Assembly: GCF_040717445.1 (NCBI RefSeq)
Contig: NZ_JBFEFL010000001.1
Location: forward strand, 124,001-188,000
Direction: 5' to 3'
DNA length: 64,000 bases
Source of the DNA: Qipengyuania sp. JC766
GTDB taxonomy: Bacteria > Pseudomonadota > Alphaproteobacteria > Sphingomonadales > Sphingomonadaceae
Under the pieces are notes generated by a model. The model saw nothing but the letters and a program-made list of their open reading frames with translations, searched no databases and was not told the origin of the DNA. Position 1 is the stretch's first letter. Every line of letters starts with the position of its first letter. Position numbers and translations under genes: made by a program. Shown piece after piece: positions 29,580-39,045 of the stretch.

Positions 29580-31046
29580 TCAGGCCGCCACCGCCCTCGC
29601 GTTGCCGGTCGCCTTGCTGACGAGCACGATGGCGATCCACGCGGCGGCGAAGCCGGGGATGATCTCGTAGATCCCCTCGCCGCCCAGGAACGATGCGTTC
29701 CAGCCGAGCGCGATCCACGCCATCACCGTGCCTGCCCCGACCAGCAGGCCGGCAAGCGCACCGCTGCCGGTCATGCCCTTCCAGGTCAGCGCGAGTATGA
29801 TCAGCGGGCCGAAGGCCGCGCCGAAGCCGGCCCAGGCATTGGCGACGAGGCCCAGCACTTCGCTGTCCGGATCGCTGGCGAGGAAGATCGCGACGAGCGC
29901 GACCAGCAAGACGCTGATACGGCCGATATTGACCGCCTCGCGCTCGCTGGCGTTCTTGCGCAGGAACAGGCGGTAGAAATCCTCCGTCAGGGAAGACGAC
30001 GCGACAAGCAGCTGCGAACTGATCGTGCTCATGACGGCGGCGAGCAGGGCGGCCAGCAGGAAGCCGGTGACGAGCGGGTGGAACAGGAGGTCCGCCAGCA
30101 CGATGAAGATCGTCTCCGGATCCTCGATCGCCAGCCCGTTGCGCTCCACATAGGCGCGGCCGGCGAGACCGACCCCCAGCGCGCCGAGCAGCGCCACGCC
30201 CATCCAGGTCATTCCGATATTGCGCGCGGTCTTCACCGCCGCGACCGAGCGCACGGCCATGAAGCGCACGATGATGTGCGGCTGGCCGAAATAGCCCAGG
30301 CCCCAGGTAATGGCGCTGAGGAAACCGATCAGCGTCAGCCCGCCGAACAGGTCGAGGAAGCCGGGCTGCACCTGCGTCAGCGACTGGCCCGCGCTGCCCC
30401 CTTCGCCGAACATGACCACCAGCGGCATCAGCACCAGCGCGACCACCATGATGCAGCCCTGCACGAAGTCGGTCAGGCTGACCGCCAGAAAGCCGCCGAC
30501 CATGGTGTAGGCGAGGACGACGCCGGCCGTCAGCCAGATGCCGGCGATGTATGGGTCGCCCCATCCCTCGACAGCGGCCGACAGGCCCGTCTGAAACAGC
30601 TTGCCGCCCGCCACGAGGCCGGATGCGGTATAGACGCTGAAGAACACGACGATCACGATCGCGGAGACCACGCGAAGCGCCACGGCCTTGTCCGGGAAGC
30701 GGTTGGCGAGAAATTCGGGAATGGTCAGCGCGTTGCCCATCTCCTCCGTCTGCTGGCGCAGGCGCGGGGCGACGATGATCCAGTTGGCAAGCGCGCCGAC
30801 GAACAGCCCGATGCCGATCCACGCGGCGCTGAAGCCGGTCAGGTAGAGCGCGCCCGGAAGGCCCAGCAGCAGCCAGCCCGACATGTCCGAGGCCCCTGCG
30901 CTGAGCGCGGCGACGGCCGGGTGCAAATTGCGGCCGCCAAGCAGGTAGCCTTCGCTGTCCTCGGTCGACTTGCGCCAGGCATAGAGACCGATGGCCAGCA
31001 TCAGGATGAAATAGACGGCGAGGGAGATCAGTGTTCCTGTCTTCAT
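29580..31046 (-). CDS. putP: Sodium/proline symporter
   Basis: 488 residues with about 13 transmembrane helices of the SSS family. PutP-like features include the glycine-rich AGASDMSGWLLLGLPGA, the sodium-site region GLGYFGQPHIIVRFMA and SSQLLVASSSLTEDFYR. It imports proline with Na+. It ends 25 bases from the convergent siderophore receptor gene. No putA is in the window. Confidence 0.92.
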   Translation of the reverse strand: MKTGTLISLAVYFILMLAIGLYAWRKSTEDSEGYLLGGRNLHPAVAALSAGASDMSGWLLLGLPGALYLTGFSAAWIGIGLFVGALANWIIVAPRLRQQTEEMGNALTIPEFLANRFPDKAVALRVVSAIVIVVFFSVYTASGLVAGGKLFQTGLSAAVEGWGDPYIAGIWLTAGVVLAYTMVGGFLAVSLTDFVQGCIMVVALVLMPLVVMFGEGGSAGQSLTQVQPGFLDLFGGLTLIGFLSAITWGLGYFGQPHIIVRFMAVRSVAAVKTARNIGMTWMGVALLGALGVGLAGRAYVERNGLAIEDPETIFIVLADLLFHPLVTGFLLAALLAAVMSTISSQLLVASSSLTEDFYRLFLRKNASEREAVNIGRISVLLVALVAIFLASDPDSEVLGLVANAWAGFGAAFGPLIILALTWKGMTGSGALAGLLVGAGTVMAWIALGWNASFLGGEGIYEIIPGFAAAWIAIVLVSKATGNARAVAA

Positions 31047-31171
31047 GGTTCCGGCGCGTATCAGGCAGCGGGGCGATTATCCAGCCGCCGCCCGGAAAAC
31101 GCCGGAAAGATGCGGGCCCGCGCGCATGGGTGGAAGGAATACGCACTGTTCCCGACAGGAGGATAATTTCC

Positions 31172-31978
31172 ATGCCCGACCCGCTTCCCAGCCTCGACCG
31201 CTTCACAGGCCGCACGGTCATCGTCACCGGCTCTTCCTCCGGCATCGGGGAGGCGATCGCGAGGGCGTTTGCGGCGGAAGGCGCGAATGTCGTCATCAAC
31301 GCGCGCAGCCGGGATGATTGCGAGAAAGTCGCCGCCGACCTGGACGAGGCGCGCACGCTCGTCGTGTCAGGCGACGTCGCCGACGCGGAGTTCGCGGAGG
31401 AGATCGTGAACCGCACGGTGGAGCGCTTCGGCGGGCTCGACGTGGTGTGCAACAATGCTGGCGTCGGCACCTTCGGCATGCTGACCGAGACCGAGATCGA
31501 GGACATCGACAAGGTAATCGACATAAACGTCAAGGGCGTCGTCTACCTGTGCCGCGCGGCGATACCGCATCTGGCGAAAAGCGAGGCGCCCGGCGGCGGG
31601 AGCATCGTCAACACTTCCAGCGTTTCCGGCACCGGCGGGGATTGGCTGCTGCCGGTCTACAATGCCAGCAAGGGGGCGGTCACCAACTTCACCCGCGCAC
31701 TGGCCCTGCAGCTGGGCGGGCAGGGCATCCGCGTGAACGCGGTCTGCCCGAGCATGACCCGTACCGAGATGAGCGCCGGCATCCGCGACAACGACGATTT
31801 GCACGAGGCGTTCAAGCGCCGCATCCCGATAGGTCGTGGCGGAGAGCCGGAGGACATCGCCGGGCCGGTGCTGTTCCTCGCCAGCGAACACGCGAGTTTC
31901 GTGACCGGCGCGAACCTGCCGGTCGATGGCGGCCTCAGCGCGTCCAACGGCCAGCCCAACATGATGGCGTACCAGTAG
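31172..31978 (+). CDS. Short-chain dehydrogenase/reductase
   Basis: 268-residue classical SDR. Cofactor motif TGSSSGIGEA, NNAGVGTFG, catalytic Ser in NTSSVSG and YxxxK in VYNASKGAV are present; Arg at the end of the second beta strand (NARSRDD) suggests NADPH preference. A strong AGGAGG precedes ATG 31172. Substrate cannot be predicted. Same strand as, and 43 bases before, the ZIP-like gene. Confidence 0.93.
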   Translation: MPDPLPSLDRFTGRTVIVTGSSSGIGEAIARAFAAEGANVVINARSRDDCEKVAADLDEARTLVVSGDVADAEFAEEIVNRTVERFGGLDVVCNNAGVGTFGMLTETEIEDIDKVIDINVKGVVYLCRAAIPHLAKSEAPGGGSIVNTSSVSGTGGDWLLPVYNASKGAVTNFTRALALQLGGQGIRVNAVCPSMTRTEMSAGIRDNDDLHEAFKRRIPIGRGGEPEDIAGPVLFLASEHASFVTGANLPVDGGLSASNGQPNMMAYQ

Positions 31979-32021
31979 GAGCCGAACACTGCCGACCGGG
32001 CCGATCAGCGAAGGAGTATCG

Positions 32022-32768
32022 GTGTGGATCACGCTGGCGATGGCTCTGGCCTTCGTCGTGGTCCACCTGTTCGTCGGCCGGCTGCGCTTCCTCGACGTGG
32101 AGCCGCGCAGCCGGTGGCTGAGCTTCGCGGGCGGCGTGGCGGTGGGCTACGTCTTTCTCCACATCATGCCGGAACTGGGCACGCACGGGGCCACGTTCGG
32201 CCGCGAGACCGGCATGCGCGAGACGCTGGCGGAAAGCATGGTCTATACCCTTTCGCTGGCGGGCCTGGCGCTGTTCTACGGGCTGGAGCGGGCGCTGCTG
32301 GTCTCGCGCGACGGGCGCAAGCGCCGGGAAGGACGCGACCGGCCCGACCACGGCGTGTTCTGGCTGCACATCGTCGCCAGCAGCCTGCTGATCGCGGTCA
32401 TCGCCTACCTGCTCAACCATCGCGAGGACCCGAGTACGGGCGGGCTGGTGCTGTTCTTCGCCGCCATGCTCCTTCATTTCGTGACGGCCGATTTCGGCAC
32501 GCGACGCGACCATCCGGAGATCTACGACGGGAAAGGGCGCTGGGTATTGTCCGCCGCCACGCTGGGCGGTTGGGCGCTGGGCACGCAGGTCGCGCTGCCC
32601 GAACTTGCCATCGGCTGCCTGTTCGCCTTCATCGGCGGGGGCATCATCCTGGTGGTGCTGAAGGAGGAACTGCCGGAAGAACGCAAAAGCCGCTTCGTCC
32701 CGTTCCTGCTCGGCGCGGGTCTCTACGCTGCGCTGGTGCTCGGCGAACTCGCGCTGCGGACGGCCTAG
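32022..32768 (+). CDS. ZIP-like integral membrane protein
   Basis: 248 residues with about seven or eight hydrophobic helices, starting at GTG 32022. The layout and motifs such as GGVAVGYVFLHIMPEL, WLHIVASSLL and FFAAMLLHFVTADF, with histidines inside helices, resemble ZIP-family metal transporters, though the classical HELP motif is not seen. It could transport a divalent metal. The stop overlaps the convergent DUF4424 gene by four bases. Confidence 0.7.
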   Translation: MWITLAMALAFVVVHLFVGRLRFLDVEPRSRWLSFAGGVAVGYVFLHIMPELGTHGATFGRETGMRETLAESMVYTLSLAGLALFYGLERALLVSRDGRKRREGRDRPDHGVFWLHIVASSLLIAVIAYLLNHREDPSTGGLVLFFAAMLLHFVTADFGTRRDHPEIYDGKGRWVLSAATLGGWALGTQVALPELAIGCLFAFIGGGIILVVLKEELPEERKSRFVPFLLGAGLYAALVLGELALRTA

Positions 32769-33778
32769 TCTTCGGCGTCGTGGAAGTTGACGATGAGGAT
32801 ATCGAGATCCTCTGTCGGCTCGAAATCGCGTTTTACCACCTCGAACTGCGTCGGCGAGATCTTGCGCACGCCGTCCATGCAGAAGCTGACCAGATTGTCC
32901 GCATCGCCCTTGTCCACCACCAGCCGGAACTCCCCGATCGGTCCGCGCCAGTTGGCGCCCGAGGACAGCACGTAGCCGAGCCAGGTCTCGCTCGTCATCG
33001 GTGGCGGCGTACCGTCGCGCGGTGCCAGCTTGCGGTCGATCGCGGCAAGGAAGCTGTCCTCCATGCAGTATCGCGTCCGGTATTCGGCCAGGTATTCCTG
33101 CGCCCAGTCCTCTTCCCGGGCCTGCGTTTCCAGCAATCCGCCCACGCTCCCGCCGGCAAAGGGGGTGTAGCGGTGCGATACCCGCACGTGTTGCCCTGCG
33201 GGGAAAGTCTGGACGCGCACCAGGTGGCGCTGGCCCTGCCAGGCCGGCATCGCCATGCCCGCATCGGGGAGGTCCTCCAGCAGGCCGAGCTCCAGCCACC
33301 GCATGCGCTGCGCGTCCGGTAGCGCCTCCATCCGCTCGTACATCGCCTCGTCGCGGTACCAGTGGACGGGAAGGCCTTCGGCCAGCACGAGGTCGGTCAC
33401 GTCGCGATCGCCGATCATTGCGCGGTCGACCATTTCCCATGCGACCGGTTCGCCGTCCACGGTGGTCGCGAATTCGAACGCGTCCCAGTCGGGATAGGCG
33501 TAAGGGTCCGCGTAACCGTTCGCCTGCGGCAGAGCGGGCAGCGGGAAGGCGATCGTCACTTCGCTGTCCGTATCGGCATGATTGGTGTAGACGTAGTCGA
33601 CCCGCACCTCGTCCGCCGAGAGGAACAGGTCCTCCCGGTCCATGCTGATATCGTCATTGGCCTTCAGCACGAGGCCTCCGATGGCCCATTCCGCTTCGCT
33701 GTCGTTGGCGAAGGCCCCGGACAGGGGCAGGGCGAGGGCCAGTGTGAGCCCGGCGAGAATCGCGCGCATGGTCGTCAT
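32765..33778 (-). CDS. DUF4424 periplasmic protein
   Basis: 337 residues. Signal peptide to about residue 25 (LTLALALPLSGAFA), then a DUF4424-like sequence recognised from NDSEAEWAIGGLVLKANDDI, VDYVYTNHADTDSEVTIAFPLP and TPFAGGSVGGLLE. The family is secreted and uncharacterised. It lies 44 bases downstream of the DUF1963 gene on the same strand. ATG 33778 is used; the ATG three codons on (33769) is equally possible. Confidence 0.85.
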   Translation of the reverse strand: MTTMRAILAGLTLALALPLSGAFANDSEAEWAIGGLVLKANDDISMDREDLFLSADEVRVDYVYTNHADTDSEVTIAFPLPALPQANGYADPYAYPDWDAFEFATTVDGEPVAWEMVDRAMIGDRDVTDLVLAEGLPVHWYRDEAMYERMEALPDAQRMRWLELGLLEDLPDAGMAMPAWQGQRHLVRVQTFPAGQHVRVSHRYTPFAGGSVGGLLETQAREEDWAQEYLAEYRTRYCMEDSFLAAIDRKLAPRDGTPPPMTSETWLGYVLSSGANWRGPIGEFRLVVDKGDADNLVSFCMDGVRKISPTQFEVVKRDFEPTEDLDILIVNFHDAED

Positions 33779-33822
33779 GAACGCAGGTTCTGCGCCGGGT
33801 CAGGCGCGGCGGCAAGCCCCCG

Positions 33823-35892
33823 TCAGTGGCACTCCACTTCGCATTGTGCCTGGTCGAATTCGCCCGCTGCCAGCGCGTCGGCCGAAATCGTGAAATAGAC
33901 CGCGCCCGCATTGCCCCAGCACCAGTGCATGGGATCGTCCGATGCGAGCTGCAGCAGCAGTTCGTGGCCCGGCGGGCGTTCCAGCGGGGACGTCTGCACA
34001 CTGTCGTGGTAACCGCCCATCCGGTGCGGCCGGTTGTCGCTCAGCGTCCGCAGCCAGGGCTCCAGCGCCTCGCGATGGCCCTCCGGCAGCACGCTGTCGC
34101 GCAGGGCCGGATCGACGTAGCACTGGACCGCATAGGCACGCGTGGCAGCGGCGATATGCCGGTCGATCGCGCTCCAGGTGTCCGCCACGACCCGTTCCAG
34201 CACCGGCTGCGCGCCATGGTTTTCACGCAGCACCCAGTATCCGTGGGTGCGTTCTTCCAGCATCTGGCGCAGTTCGTGCCAGTCCTCCTGCGCCAGCGGC
34301 GTGTCGGGATCGATCCCGCCGACCTTGGCCGCGACTTCGCGCAGGAAGGTCGCCGACTGGGCGCGCCATTCGCGGTACCCGTCCGCTTCGGCGCGCAGGA
34401 AAGCGGTCATGCTGTGGGCATCGCTGTTTCGTTCGATGATGCCGGCGAAATCCGCACGGTCGGCCTTGTCGCGCGCTACGCGCTCTTGCAGCCGCTGGCG
34501 CATTTCGGGATCCATGGCGTCCCCGGCATTGTCCAGCCGTTCCTGGCCCAGCACGATGTCTTCGTCCAGGCGGTGCGCAAGGCTGCGCAGGTCGCCGATC
34601 TGCGACAGGGCTTCGTGCAGGCGCGCGGCTTCCCGGTCCGGATCGACCGGAGCGGGCGCTTCCATGCTCTCCGCCGATTTCAGCACCGGCGAATAGAGGC
34701 AGCCCCAGGTGAACGGGGCGAGGTCCGGCGCGGTGTACTCGCCGACCGCGTCGCCGGCATAGAGGGATTGCGCGAAATGCGGCGGCGTGGCGCGGGCAAT
34801 GCCGTCCTGCTCGTAAAGTTCGGCGGGCACGGCGACCACGTCGACCGGCCAGAAGGGCCAGACGGGCGGCACATGGGCTTGCGGCATGAACCCGAACTGC
34901 GATCCGGCGAAATGGCCGTCATGGACCGCCCCGATATCGCTCGGCGGCATGCGCTGCGCGCCGCGTTCCGTGGTGTGGATGACGCGGTAGGTCCCTTCTT
35001 CCTGCTGGCTGGTGTTGCCGTTGAGGAAGAACAGCAGCCAGCCGTCACGCGGACCGGAACCGTCCCACAGATCGTCCGGCAGGGCGCTGCACTCGATCTG
35101 CGCCACGAAATGCAGCGGCACGTCTCCGGCATCGGAATTGTCCGGGTTCGTCCCGCGGGGCCATTCCATATCGTCCGGCATCATCGGAAGCCCGCCCAGC
35201 CAGCTGCGCGGCGCTTTGTCGCGCGGCGGGATCTGGCGGCGAAGCACGATGCCGACCCGCTCGCCGTTTTCGACGGCGTCGTGTTCGTCGTGCATCGCGG
35301 GAGATGCCGTGTCCGCGCCAACTCCGTCGGCTTCGTACGGATATTCCTCGATTTCGTCCGTGGGCTCGAATTCGATGGCCGCGCCGTCCTCGCTTGCGAT
35401 CAGGTCCTCCGCCGCATCGTATTCGCGTGCCGTCTCGTCCTCGGCGCCAGTATCTGACACGGCTGCTTCAGCGGGCTCGGCTGCTTCCTCGGTGGTCGGG
35501 TCCGCATCCGTGCGGCCTTCCGCCCGGCGGAGGATGCGCGCGGTGCGCGAGGCGACGTGTTCCTCGATCGCGATTTCCTCGGCCTTGCGTGCTTCGGCGG
35601 TTTCCTCGCTATCGGGGTTCGCTCCCTTGCGACGGCCGAGCCGGAACCGGGACGTCTTCTCGCGCGCGGAGGCAGGCTCGTCGCCTTCGGGTGCCGTGCG
35701 TTCGGCGGCGTCCGCCTTCCGGCGTTCCGCTTTGGGATCGTCGTCCATCGGCTGGATCGGCATGGAGCGCTGGACTCCCAGGCTGCCGACGACGGAGGAG
35801 GCTTCCTTCTTCTGCCGCTCGCGCAGCAGGAAGAGGAGGGCGATCACGAGGATCCCCACCACGATCCCCATTTGCCCGGCATACTGCATCAT
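33823..35892 (-). CDS. Membrane-anchored DUF1963 (YwqG-like) protein
   Basis: 689 residues. An N-terminal transmembrane helix (about 8-24, GIVVGILVIALLFLL), then about 180 residues of charged, Glu/Ala-rich low-complexity sequence, then a DUF1963-type domain beginning LRRQIPPRDKAPRSWLGGLPMMPDDMEWP with FVAQIECSALPDDLWDG and WLLFFLNGN. The C-terminal third repeats features of that domain (GYHDSVQTSPLERPPGHELLLQLASDD and WGNAGAVYFTIS). YwqG-like proteins have no known activity. The anchor plus acidic linker suggests a domain held away from the membrane on the cytoplasmic side. Confidence 0.82.
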   Translation of the reverse strand: MMQYAGQMGIVVGILVIALLFLLRERQKKEASSVVGSLGVQRSMPIQPMDDDPKAERRKADAAERTAPEGDEPASAREKTSRFRLGRRKGANPDSEETAEARKAEEIAIEEHVASRTARILRRAEGRTDADPTTEEAAEPAEAAVSDTGAEDETAREYDAAEDLIASEDGAAIEFEPTDEIEEYPYEADGVGADTASPAMHDEHDAVENGERVGIVLRRQIPPRDKAPRSWLGGLPMMPDDMEWPRGTNPDNSDAGDVPLHFVAQIECSALPDDLWDGSGPRDGWLLFFLNGNTSQQEEGTYRVIHTTERGAQRMPPSDIGAVHDGHFAGSQFGFMPQAHVPPVWPFWPVDVVAVPAELYEQDGIARATPPHFAQSLYAGDAVGEYTAPDLAPFTWGCLYSPVLKSAESMEAPAPVDPDREAARLHEALSQIGDLRSLAHRLDEDIVLGQERLDNAGDAMDPEMRQRLQERVARDKADRADFAGIIERNSDAHSMTAFLRAEADGYREWRAQSATFLREVAAKVGGIDPDTPLAQEDWHELRQMLEERTHGYWVLRENHGAQPVLERVVADTWSAIDRHIAAATRAYAVQCYVDPALRDSVLPEGHREALEPWLRTLSDNRPHRMGGYHDSVQTSPLERPPGHELLLQLASDDPMHWCWGNAGAVYFTISADALAAGEFDQAQCEVECH

Positions 35893-36174
35893 CGCGAAAG
35901 ACCTCTCGATAGTTGTCCAGCGCCTTCATAGGTCCAACGCGTTAAGACGAATTTAAGGCTGTTCGCATCGCCCGGGAAAGCTCCGCATTCCTGTGGCTTT
36001 CCGACGACGCCGTCTTGCGAACCTTTCTCCTGAATGAACGAAATATCCCGTTTGCAACAGGGTGTCGCAATTTTGCACCTGTTCCCGGCAAGATTTTTTG
36101 TCCGGCGTGGAACGTAATCGCGATCCGGTCCGTTCGGCCCCCGCATCAGGGATTGAAATTCAAAAGGAATACAG

Positions 36175-37026
36175 ATGAAAACGAAGATTGGCTTTGCAGC
36201 GGCGCTTGCCGCGACCACCGCTTTTGCCGTTCCGGCCATGGCCCAGGAAACGACGCCCGACGATTACTTCAACGGCCTCTACATCTCCGGCGGCGTAAGT
36301 CTCGACCAGCTCGAATCCGATCCGGCAGACGGCATCGTGTTCGACACCAACGGCGACGGTGTGTTCGACGATACCGTGCAGACTGTGACCGGTGCCGATG
36401 CGTTCGCGCCCGGCTTCTGCAACGGGAACGCCAATTCGGGCCTGGCCGCCGACGGCTGCACCGACGATGACAACGACCTCGGCTATTTCGGCCGGATCGG
36501 TCTCGACAAGCGCCTGGGTGGCGGACCGATCGTGGTCGGCGCCCTGATCGAGGGTGCCGGTTCCGAAGCGCGCGACTTCTCGACCGGCTTCAGCGGAACG
36601 CCCGCCAGCTACACGATCAGCCGCAAGCTCGACTACTCGGTGGCCGGTCGCCTTCGCGCCGGTATCTCGCCGGGTGACGGCCGCGGCCTGTTCTACGCCA
36701 CTGGCGGCGTCGGCTATGCCAAGCTCGACCATGGCTTCGCCACGACCAACGGCGCGAACGATTTCACGCCGGTCGATGACGACGATTGGGAATTCGGCTG
36801 GCAGGCCGGTGGCGGCGCGGAATTCATGCTGACGCGCAACATCAGCATCGGTGCCGAGTACCTGTACAACCGTTACAACGACGACGACTACTCGATCCTC
36901 GTGACGCAGGGTACCGCGCCGGACACGAACCCGTTCCTGCTCGATGGCGGCCAGACCAGCATCCAGCCGACCGAAGACAAGTTCGGCTTCCACTCGTTCC
37001 GTGCGACGCTCGGCTTCCACTTCTGA
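36175..37026 (+). CDS. Outer-membrane beta-barrel protein
   Basis: 283 residues. Signal peptide to about 24 (AFAVPAMAQ), then an 8-stranded OmpA/OmpW-like barrel ending RATLGFHF with a terminal Phe. An unusual first loop carries an Asp-rich calcium-type motif (DTNGDGVFDD, residues 57-66) followed by a two-cysteine segment (C82 and C95) and more acids. AGGAAT precedes the ATG. It sits alone between the DUF1963 gene and typA and is closed by a strong terminator, so it is probably an independently expressed, abundant outer-membrane protein. Confidence 0.88.
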   Translation: MKTKIGFAAALAATTAFAVPAMAQETTPDDYFNGLYISGGVSLDQLESDPADGIVFDTNGDGVFDDTVQTVTGADAFAPGFCNGNANSGLAADGCTDDDNDLGYFGRIGLDKRLGGGPIVVGALIEGAGSEARDFSTGFSGTPASYTISRKLDYSVAGRLRAGISPGDGRGLFYATGGVGYAKLDHGFATTNGANDFTPVDDDDWEFGWQAGGGAEFMLTRNISIGAEYLYNRYNDDDYSILVTQGTAPDTNPFLLDGGQTSIQPTEDKFGFHSFRATLGFHF

Positions 37027-37060
37027 GCCTTGCCGGTAACACCGGATACCTACAAAAAGA

Positions 37061-37091
37061 GGGCGCCGCGAGTGATCGCGGCGCCCTTTTT
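37061..37091. terminator. Bidirectional rho-independent terminator
   Basis: Perfect 10-base stem GGGCGCCGCG/CGCGGCGCCC with loop AGTGAT, followed by T5 on the plus strand and preceded by A5, which reads as a U-tract on the minus strand. It separates the barrel protein gene from convergent typA and can stop both. Confidence 0.95.
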
Positions 37092-37111
37092 CGTGTCGGA
37101 TGGCGGATGGC

Positions 37112-38929
37112 TCAGTCGGCCTTGCGCTTGGCCTTCTTGCGCTCGTGCGGGTCGAGCAGCGCCTTGCGCAGGCGGATGTTTTCCGGCGTGACCTCGACCA
37201 TTTCGTCGTCGTCAATATAGGCGATGGCTTGCTCCAGCGTCATCACGCGGGGCGGCGTCAGCTTGATCGCATCGTCCTTGCCGGTGCTGCGGAAGTTGGT
37301 CAGCTGCTTGGACTTGAGCGGGTTGACCTCGAGGTCTTCCGGCTTCGCGTTCTCGCCGATGATCATGCCTTCGTAGATCTTCGCGCCGCCGCCGATGAAC
37401 ATCTCACCGCGGTCTTCCAGCGCGAACAGGGCATAGGCCGTGGCTTCGCCGGTGGCATTGGAAATCAGGACGCCGTTCTGGCGGCCTTCGATCGCGCCCT
37501 TGTAGGCGTCGTACTTCTCGAACAACCGGTTCATGATCCCAGTGCCGCGTGTGTCGGACAGGAATTCGCCGTGATAGCCGATCAGGCCGCGCGACGGGGC
37601 GCTGAAAGTGATGCGCGTCTTGCCGGAACCGCTCGGGCGCATCTCGGTCAGCTCCGCCTTGCGGCGCTGCATCTTCTCGACGACCGTGCCGGAATGCTCG
37701 TCGTCCACGTCGATGACGACGGTTTCGTACGGTTCCAGCCGCTGTCCGTCCTCTTCGCGGAACAGCACGCGCGGACGGCTGATGCCCAGCTCGAAGCCTT
37801 CGCGGCGCATCGTCTCGATCAGCACGCCGAGCTGCAGTTCACCGCGGCCGGCAACTTCGAAGCTGTCCTTGTCGGCGCTCTCGGTGACGCGGATGGCGAC
37901 GTTGGTTTCCGCTTCGCGCAACAGGCGGTCGCGGATCATGCGGCTGGTGACCTTGCTGCCTTCGCGGCCTGCGAGCGGGCTGTCGTTGACGCTGAATCGC
38001 ATGGCGAGCGTCGGCGGATCGATCGGCTGGGCGGGGATCGCCTCGGTGACCGAGGGATCGGCGATGGTGTTGGCGACGGTCGCCTTTTCGAGGCCCGCCA
38101 GCGCGATGATGTCGCCTGCCTTCGCAGTCTCGACCGGGACGCGCTCCAGCCCGTCGAAGCTCATCAGCTTGGTCGCGCGGCCGGTCTCGATGACCTTGCC
38201 GTTGGCGTCGATCGCGTGGATCGGATCGTTGATCTTGACCGTGCCGGACTGGACCCGGCCGGTCAGCACGCGGCCCATGAAATTGTCGCGATCGAGCAGG
38301 GTGGCGAGGAAGCTGAACGGTCCGTCCGTGTCGAGCCCGGGTGCGGGCACGTGGTTGACGATCAGCTCGAACAGCGGGTCGAGATTGCCTTCGCGCGCAT
38401 CCTTGTCGGTGCTGGCATAACCGTCGCGGCCGCTCGCCCAGAGAGAGGGGAAGTCCAGCTGCTCGTCATTGGCGTCGAGCGTCAGGAACAGTTCGAAGCA
38501 TTCGTCCAGGACTTCGTCGGGGCGCGCATCGCTGCGGTCGATCTTGTTGACGACGACGATCGGCTTGAGGCCCAGCGCCAGCGCCTTGCCGGTGACGAAC
38601 TTGGTCTGCGGCATGGGTCCCTCGGCGGAATCGACCAGCAGGATGACCCCGTCGACCATGCTGAGGATGCGCTCGACCTCGGCGCCGAAGTCGGCGTGGC
38701 CCGGCGTGTCGACGATGTTGATCCGGTTGCCGCCCCATTCCACGCTGGTGCACTTGGCAAGGATGGTGATCCCGCGTTCCTTTTCGAGATCGCCCGAATC
38801 CATCGCGCGCTCTTCGACGCGCTGGTTTTCGCGGAAGGTGCCCGACTGGCGGAACAACTGGTCGACGAGCGTGGTCTTGCCGTGATCGACGTGGGCGATA
38901 ATCGCGATATTGCGAAGGTCGCGGGACAT
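37112..38929 (-). CDS. typA: Ribosome-associated GTPase TypA/BipA
   Basis: 605 residues, the usual length. Translational GTPase needed for stress and low-temperature ribosome assembly. G1 [14 protein letters not shown], switch region RGITIL, G3 DTPGHADFG and G4 [10 protein letters not shown] are seen, with the BipA-specific C-terminal domain ([19 protein letters not shown]). ATG 38929 starts at MSRDLRNIA as in other TypA proteins; an upstream in-frame start at 39010 adds an unrelated cysteine-rich stretch. Confidence 0.98.
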   Translation of the reverse strand: MSRDLRNIAIIAHVDHGKTTLVDQLFRQSGTFRENQRVEERAMDSGDLEKERGITILAKCTSVEWGGNRINIVDTPGHADFGAEVERILSMVDGVILLVDSAEGPMPQTKFVTGKALALGLKPIVVVNKIDRSDARPDEVLDECFELFLTLDANDEQLDFPSLWASGRDGYASTDKDAREGNLDPLFELIVNHVPAPGLDTDGPFSFLATLLDRDNFMGRVLTGRVQSGTVKINDPIHAIDANGKVIETGRATKLMSFDGLERVPVETAKAGDIIALAGLEKATVANTIADPSVTEAIPAQPIDPPTLAMRFSVNDSPLAGREGSKVTSRMIRDRLLREAETNVAIRVTESADKDSFEVAGRGELQLGVLIETMRREGFELGISRPRVLFREEDGQRLEPYETVVIDVDDEHSGTVVEKMQRRKAELTEMRPSGSGKTRITFSAPSRGLIGYHGEFLSDTRGTGIMNRLFEKYDAYKGAIEGRQNGVLISNATGEATAYALFALEDRGEMFIGGGAKIYEGMIIGENAKPEDLEVNPLKSKQLTNFRSTGKDDAIKLTPPRVMTLEQAIAYIDDDEMVEVTPENIRLRKALLDPHERKKAKRKAD

Positions 38930-39045
38930 GGCTGATGCTTTCTCAGGAGGGTTTGCTGCGGCGCAGCAATAATGCGGACGCCGCCTAGCGCCGATGAGGC
39001 GATTCATCAACCCTTGGAATGCCTACGTCATGCGTGGCCCCCCGA

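Noticed and set aside
36000-36174. Possible small RNA in the gap before the barrel protein
   Set aside because: No stable hairpin with terminator could be found; only a promoter and ribosome site are supportable.
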